From an uncultured bacterium (GTDB lineage: Bacteria; Patescibacteriota; Minisyncoccia; Minisyncoccales; UBA10102), in assembly GCA_913054235.1 (NCBI GenBank), contig CAJXJI010000003.1, positions 1-40,971 of the forward strand: 40,971 nt of DNA, written 5' to 3'. Shown here piece after piece: positions 37,858-40,971 of this stretch. Position numbers and translations under genes: made by a program. The notes below the pieces were generated by a model. The model was not told the origin of the DNA, searched no databases, and was given only the letters and a program-made list of their open reading frames with translations. How positions within the stretch are numbered: the first letter of the stretch is position 1; each line of letters opens with the position of its first letter.

Positions 37858-39103
37858 GCTTAAAAGCGGACTCAGGGTTCTTACTATTCCCCAACAAAAT
37901 ACCAGGACCGTGACAGTATTGGTATTGGTGGGGACTGGCTCCAAATACGAAGAAAAAAGAGTGAACGGAATCTCCCATTTTTTGGAGCATATGTTTTTTA
38001 AAGGGACAAAGAAGCGTTCTACTCCTTTTAAAATTGCAGGTCCCATTGAAAACGCTGGGGGGGTCTTTAATGCGTTTACATCCCAAGATCTTACGGGGTA
38101 TTACATTAAAGTTGATGCTGCGCATCTTGATTTGGCATTGGAAATTGTTGCAGATATCTTTTTAAATTCTCTGCTTGCGCAAAAGGAAATTACAAAAGAA
38201 AAAGGAGTGGTAGTAGAAGAAATTAATATGCGAAGAGACACTCCCATGATTCATGTTGCAGACTTATTGGAACAGTTCTTGTATGGAGATCAGCCAGCAG
38301 GATGGGATATTGCAGGAACAAAGGAAACAGTTCAAGGGCTTACTCGAGCTGATATTCTTACGTACGTTAAAAGTCAGTATGTTGCAGAAAATACATTGGT
38401 ATGCGTGGCAGGAAACATAAGAGAGAACAAGGTAAGGGAAAAAGTAAGAAAGCTTTTTTCTTCTATTTCACAAAAGAACTTTAAAGAAAAGATTGGGGTC
38501 AAAGAAAAACAAGAGAAACTTAGGGTACTTTTGGAATATCGCGCAACCGATCAAACTCATATTGCACTTGCAGCACGCGGATTTAATCTTTCTCATAAAG
38601 ATAGGTTTGCGCAGGAAATTATTGCTGCAATCTTGGGAGGCGGAATGAGTTCTCGTTTGTTTTTGGAGATTAGAGAAAAACTTGGCCTTGCTTACTACAT
38701 TTCAACCTCCTCTGAGGAAAATCCCGATACTGGTTTTCTTGCAACCTTTGCTGGAGTTAAAAATGAGAATGCGAAAATTGCCCTAAAGGTTATTATTAGG
38801 GAGTATAGGAAGTTGGCAAGAACTAAGGTTAGTGCAACAGAGCTTCGCAACGCAAAAGAACGTATTAAGGGAAGAATGGCGCTATCTTTGGAATCCTCAG
38901 ATGCTAAGGCTGAGTTTTATGGCATTCAGGAGATTTTGCAGAATCGATTTTTCACTCCAGAACAACTCTATGATAAGATAGAGAAAGTGAAAGTATCGGA
39001 TATTTTGCGAGTGGCAAAAAAGATGTTTGTATCTTCAAATCTAAATCTTGTGGTCTTAGGACCATTTAAAGATAAGAAGAGATTTCAAAAGATTCTCTCA
39101 TGA
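37841..39103 (+). CDS. M16-family zinc peptidase
   Basis: This 420-residue protein has the inverted zinc motif of M16 peptidases: NGISHFLEHMFFKGTKKRST (HxxEH), with the distal Glu in KGVVVEEINMRRD. The second half (LGGGMSSRLFLEIREKLGLA YYISTSS) is the inactive partner fold with the conserved R/Y loop. It resembles bacterial M16 processing peptidases. No signal peptide is seen, so it probably acts in the cytoplasm on peptides. It overlaps glyS by 17 nt and the next gene by ATGA, so the three are one operon. Confidence 0.93.
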   Translation: MIKITKLKSGLRVLTIPQQNTRTVTVLVLVGTGSKYEEKRVNGISHFLEHMFFKGTKKRSTPFKIAGPIENAGGVFNAFTSQDLTGYYIKVDAAHLDLALEIVADIFLNSLLAQKEITKEKGVVVEEINMRRDTPMIHVADLLEQFLYGDQPAGWDIAGTKETVQGLTRADILTYVKSQYVAENTLVCVAGNIRENKVREKVRKLFSSISQKNFKEKIGVKEKQEKLRVLLEYRATDQTHIALAARGFNLSHKDRFAQEIIAAILGGGMSSRLFLEIREKLGLAYYISTSSEENPDTGFLATFAGVKNENAKIALKVIIREYRKLARTKVSATELRNAKERIKGRMALSLESSDAKAEFYGIQEILQNRFFTPEQLYDKIEKVKVSDILRVAKKMFVSSNLNLVVLGPFKDKKRFQKILS

Positions 39104-40131
39104 ACGATCAAGGAAGATTATTAGATATTTCTTGGGGCACCATTTTAAAGATTGCGGTGGCGGGCCTTGTGATTTATATTCTGTTTTTAACCAGGGATAT
39201 TATGGTTTGGGTCCTTTTTGGTTTGATTATATCTATTCTTTTTGATCCTGCCATTGATTTTTTGCAAAAAAGAAGAATTCCTCGAGCCTTGGCAGTTATT
39301 TCAGTATACTCAAGTATTTTTGGTGCCTTAGCTCTTATGATTTGGAGCATGGCTCCACTTTTTGTAAATGAGATTCAACGATTTTCACAGCTGTTCCCTC
39401 AATACTTTGAAACTTTGTCTCCCATATTGCAGGGTCTTGGCATCGCAGCTTTTAGTGATGTGCAGACTTTTTTTGATGCCTTGAGCTTTGGAGTGGAAAG
39501 TATTGCAAGCAGTATCTTTTCTGCCTTCTTTGTGGTGTTTGGAGGAATTTTTTCTACCATATTTGTTCTCTCCATTTCCATCTTCCTTTCTATTGAGGAA
39601 AAATCTATTGAGAAAACTATCACTCTTTTATTTCCCAAAAAGTATGAAGTGTTTGCTTTGGATTTGTGGACACGCTCACAGCGCAAGGTTTCAGGTTGGT
39701 TTGCTTCAAGGCTCATTACCTCTATTTTTGTTGGTGTTGCAACCTACCTCACCCTATTTTTGTTTAATGTGCAATATCCCTTTTCTTTGGGGTTATTGGC
39801 AACCATTTTAAACTTTATCCCTATTATAGGGCCACTGGTGACAGGACTCTTACTGTTTATTATCGTTGCCTTGGATTCTACCCTAAAAGCAATCTTTATC
39901 CTTATTGCCTTTACTCTTATTCAACAAATTGAAGGGAACATTCTAACTCCTCTTTTAACCAAGAGATTCTTGGGTATTCCACCCGCTTTAGTTTTAATAG
40001 CTTTGGCTGTAGGAATGCAACTCTGGGGGATTATGGGAGCTATTTTGGCAATTCCTTTGGCAGGAATCATATTTGAGTTCTTGCGAGACTTTCTCAAAAA
40101 GCGAAAAGAGGAAAATGATAAAACCGCTTAG
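39100..40131 (+). CDS. AI-2E/PerM-family membrane protein
   Basis: This 343-residue membrane protein has about seven helices with the family features ILFLTRDIMVWVLFGLIISI, LFDPAIDFLQKRRIPRALAV, and the C-terminal block LNFIPIIGPLVTGLLLFIIV with LTKRFLGIPPALVLIALAVG. Family members are transporters or exporters of varied substrates (quorum signal AI-2, Na+/H+ exchange), and the substrate here is unknown. The ATG overlaps the M16 stop (ATGA). The 31 nt to rsmI contain a probable new -10. Confidence 0.87.
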   Translation: MNDQGRLLDISWGTILKIAVAGLVIYILFLTRDIMVWVLFGLIISILFDPAIDFLQKRRIPRALAVISVYSSIFGALALMIWSMAPLFVNEIQRFSQLFPQYFETLSPILQGLGIAAFSDVQTFFDALSFGVESIASSIFSAFFVVFGGIFSTIFVLSISIFLSIEEKSIEKTITLLFPKKYEVFALDLWTRSQRKVSGWFASRLITSIFVGVATYLTLFLFNVQYPFSLGLLATILNFIPIIGPLVTGLLLFIIVALDSTLKAIFILIAFTLIQQIEGNILTPLLTKRFLGIPPALVLIALAVGMQLWGIMGAILAIPLAGIIFEFLRDFLKKRKEENDKTA

Positions 40132-40162
40132 GTAGATTTTTGTTTTGGAAGTTTAATAAAAT

Positions 40163-40834
40163 ATGGGTACGCTCTTTATTATTGCAACGCCAATTGGGAA
40201 TCTAAAAGATGTTACTCTTCGTTCTTTGGAAATCTTAAAAGAGGTTGATGTTGTGTTGGCAGAAGATACAAGGGTTACAAAAAAACTGTTAGTGCATTAT
40301 GAAATTAAAACCCCTCTACTAAGCTATCATCAGCACAGTAAGGAGAGTGTGATGGAAAAAGCATTCCAGCTTCTTTTTGAAGGGAAAGACTTAGCTTTAG
40401 TTAGCGATGCTGGAACTCCAGGTATCTGTGACCCTGGAAACGAGCTCATTGCGTTTTTGCTTAAGAGAAATTCAAAAATACAGATTGTTCCTATACCAGG
40501 CGCTTCAGCTATAACTACGCTTTTGAGCATTGCAGGTATTGGAACGGATAAATTCTTGTTTCTGGGATATCCACCACACAAGAAAGGAAGAAAAAAGTTC
40601 TTTGAAGAAGTGGTGGCAAGTAAACACCCCGTTTTATTTTATGAATCTCCTCATAGGATTATGAAAAGCTTAAAAGAGATGGAAGCGTTAGATCCTAAAC
40701 TTTCTCTAGTTGTGGGAAGAGAGCTTACTAAACAATTTGAAACGATTTATCGGGGGAGCAGTAAAGAGATACAAAAGAAACTTGAAGAAAATCCCATAAA
40801 AGGAGAGTTTGTTTTACTCGTGTATTCATCTTGA
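40163..40834 (+). CDS. rsmI: 16S rRNA (cytidine1402-2'-O)-methyltransferase RsmI
   Basis: RsmI methylates the ribose of C1402 in the decoding centre using S-adenosylmethionine. The 223-residue protein starts MGTLFIIATPIGNLKDVTLR and contains VLAEDTRVTKKLL, LVSDAGTPGICDPG, PIPGASAITTLLSIAG and FYESPHRI, all characteristic. It is shorter than E. coli RsmI (286), missing the C-terminal extension. An AT-rich TAATAA lies 3 nt before the ATG, hinting at a separate start very close to the coding region. Confidence 0.95.
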   Translation: MGTLFIIATPIGNLKDVTLRSLEILKEVDVVLAEDTRVTKKLLVHYEIKTPLLSYHQHSKESVMEKAFQLLFEGKDLALVSDAGTPGICDPGNELIAFLLKRNSKIQIVPIPGASAITTLLSIAGIGTDKFLFLGYPPHKKGRKKFFEEVVASKHPVLFYESPHRIMKSLKEMEALDPKLSLVVGRELTKQFETIYRGSSKEIQKKLEENPIKGEFVLLVYSS

Positions 40835-40858
40835 CAATCAGATTTATTAATGTAAAAA
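40831..40858 (+). promoter_or_regulatory. Possible promoter of the last gene
   Basis: TTGACA (40831-40836) overlaps the rsmI stop codon. With a 16-nt spacer the -10 would be TAAAAA (40853-40858), which is weak. Confidence 0.4.
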
Positions 40859-40899
40859 ACAAGGAAAGAACTAGTCGTGGATTAATGGGGAGAGATAGG

Positions 40900-40971
40900 A
40901 TGACACGGGAGCAAGCCACGATTGCACTACAGACTGGTAAGCTCGTTACATGCAAAATAGGGGAGGAAATC
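40900..40971 (+). CDS. N-terminus of an unrecognised protein (partial)
   Basis: An open frame runs off the right edge. The ATG at 40900 is preceded by GGAG with 7-nt spacing, a good Shine-Dalgarno sequence. An in-frame ATG at 40885 is an alternative. The visible 24 residues begin MTREQATIALQTGKLVTCK; no family can be named. Codon and base use (ACACGG, CTCGTT) is more GC-rich than rsmI, like the deaminase gene at 23.1 kb. Confidence 0.45.
   Translation, partial: MTREQATIALQTGKLVTCKIGEEI

Overview
The window looks like a compact chromosomal segment of a Candidate Phyla Radiation (Patescibacteria) bacterium, most likely of the Parcubacteria type. This is inferred from gene content and style. 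The DNA is AT-rich, genes are packed with ATGA or 1-base overlaps, and Shine-Dalgarno sequences are rare. Many genes instead have a -10 hexamer 6-8 nt before the ATG, so their mRNAs should be leaderless. Several proteins are trimmed: a DNA polymerase I without a proofreading domain, a short RecO and a Mur ligase without its first domain. UGA is an ordinary stop (polA, ruvA, pilB and others), so this is not a UGA=Gly lineage. There is no phage, insertion sequence, CRISPR array or tRNA.

Layout. 1-2.5 kb: the start of an acidic protein reading left, then ruvB-yebC-ruvC. 2.5-5.1 kb: a candidate small RNA, a pilB/gspE-type ATPase with an unknown partner, tsaE, and a second candidate structured RNA. 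5.1-12.6 kb: polA, a histidine kinase and response regulator, holA, rpsT, uvrB and ruvA. 12.6-13.1 kb: a gene-poor stretch with a small membrane ORF interrupted by an in-frame UGA, then an intrinsic terminator. 13.1-18.9 kb: a MurE-like ligase, a small basic protein, NIF3, an EF-Tu domain 2-like protein, an AdoMetDC-like protein, an amino-acid permease, a 33-residue membrane peptide, acylphosphatase, and a membrane protein coupled to a VIT-type metal transporter. 18.9-23 kb: a PD-(D/E)XK nuclease, a small membrane protein, endonuclease Q, a phosphoribosyltransferase-Lrp fusion, an intergenic region with two promoters, and a Gre factor. 23-27.6 kb: a cytidine deaminase-like gene of different style, an HD-domain gene, a UPF0104 membrane protein, PolX and a Nudix hydrolase. 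27.6-29.5 kb: infC-rpmI-rplT, and between infC and smpB a complete tmRNA gene (ssrA) whose 5' end overlaps the smpB stop codon. 29.5-41 kb: argS, ileS-recO-DUF11-like protein, glyS-M16 peptidase-AI-2E family protein, rsmI, and the start of another gene.

Two themes dominate. One is DNA repair and recombination: RuvABC, UvrB, RecO, PolA, PolX, endonuclease Q, a RecB-like nuclease and HolA. The other is translation and its quality control: S20, L20, L35, IF3, SmpB and tmRNA, three aminoacyl-tRNA synthetases, TsaE, RsmI and YebC. The most notable observations are the smpB/ssrA overlap, two unassigned structured RNAs with their own promoter and terminator, the PRTase-Lrp fusion, the UGA-interrupted ORF at 12.7 kb and the widespread leaderless promoter geometry. 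All calls come from reading the sequence; no database search was run.
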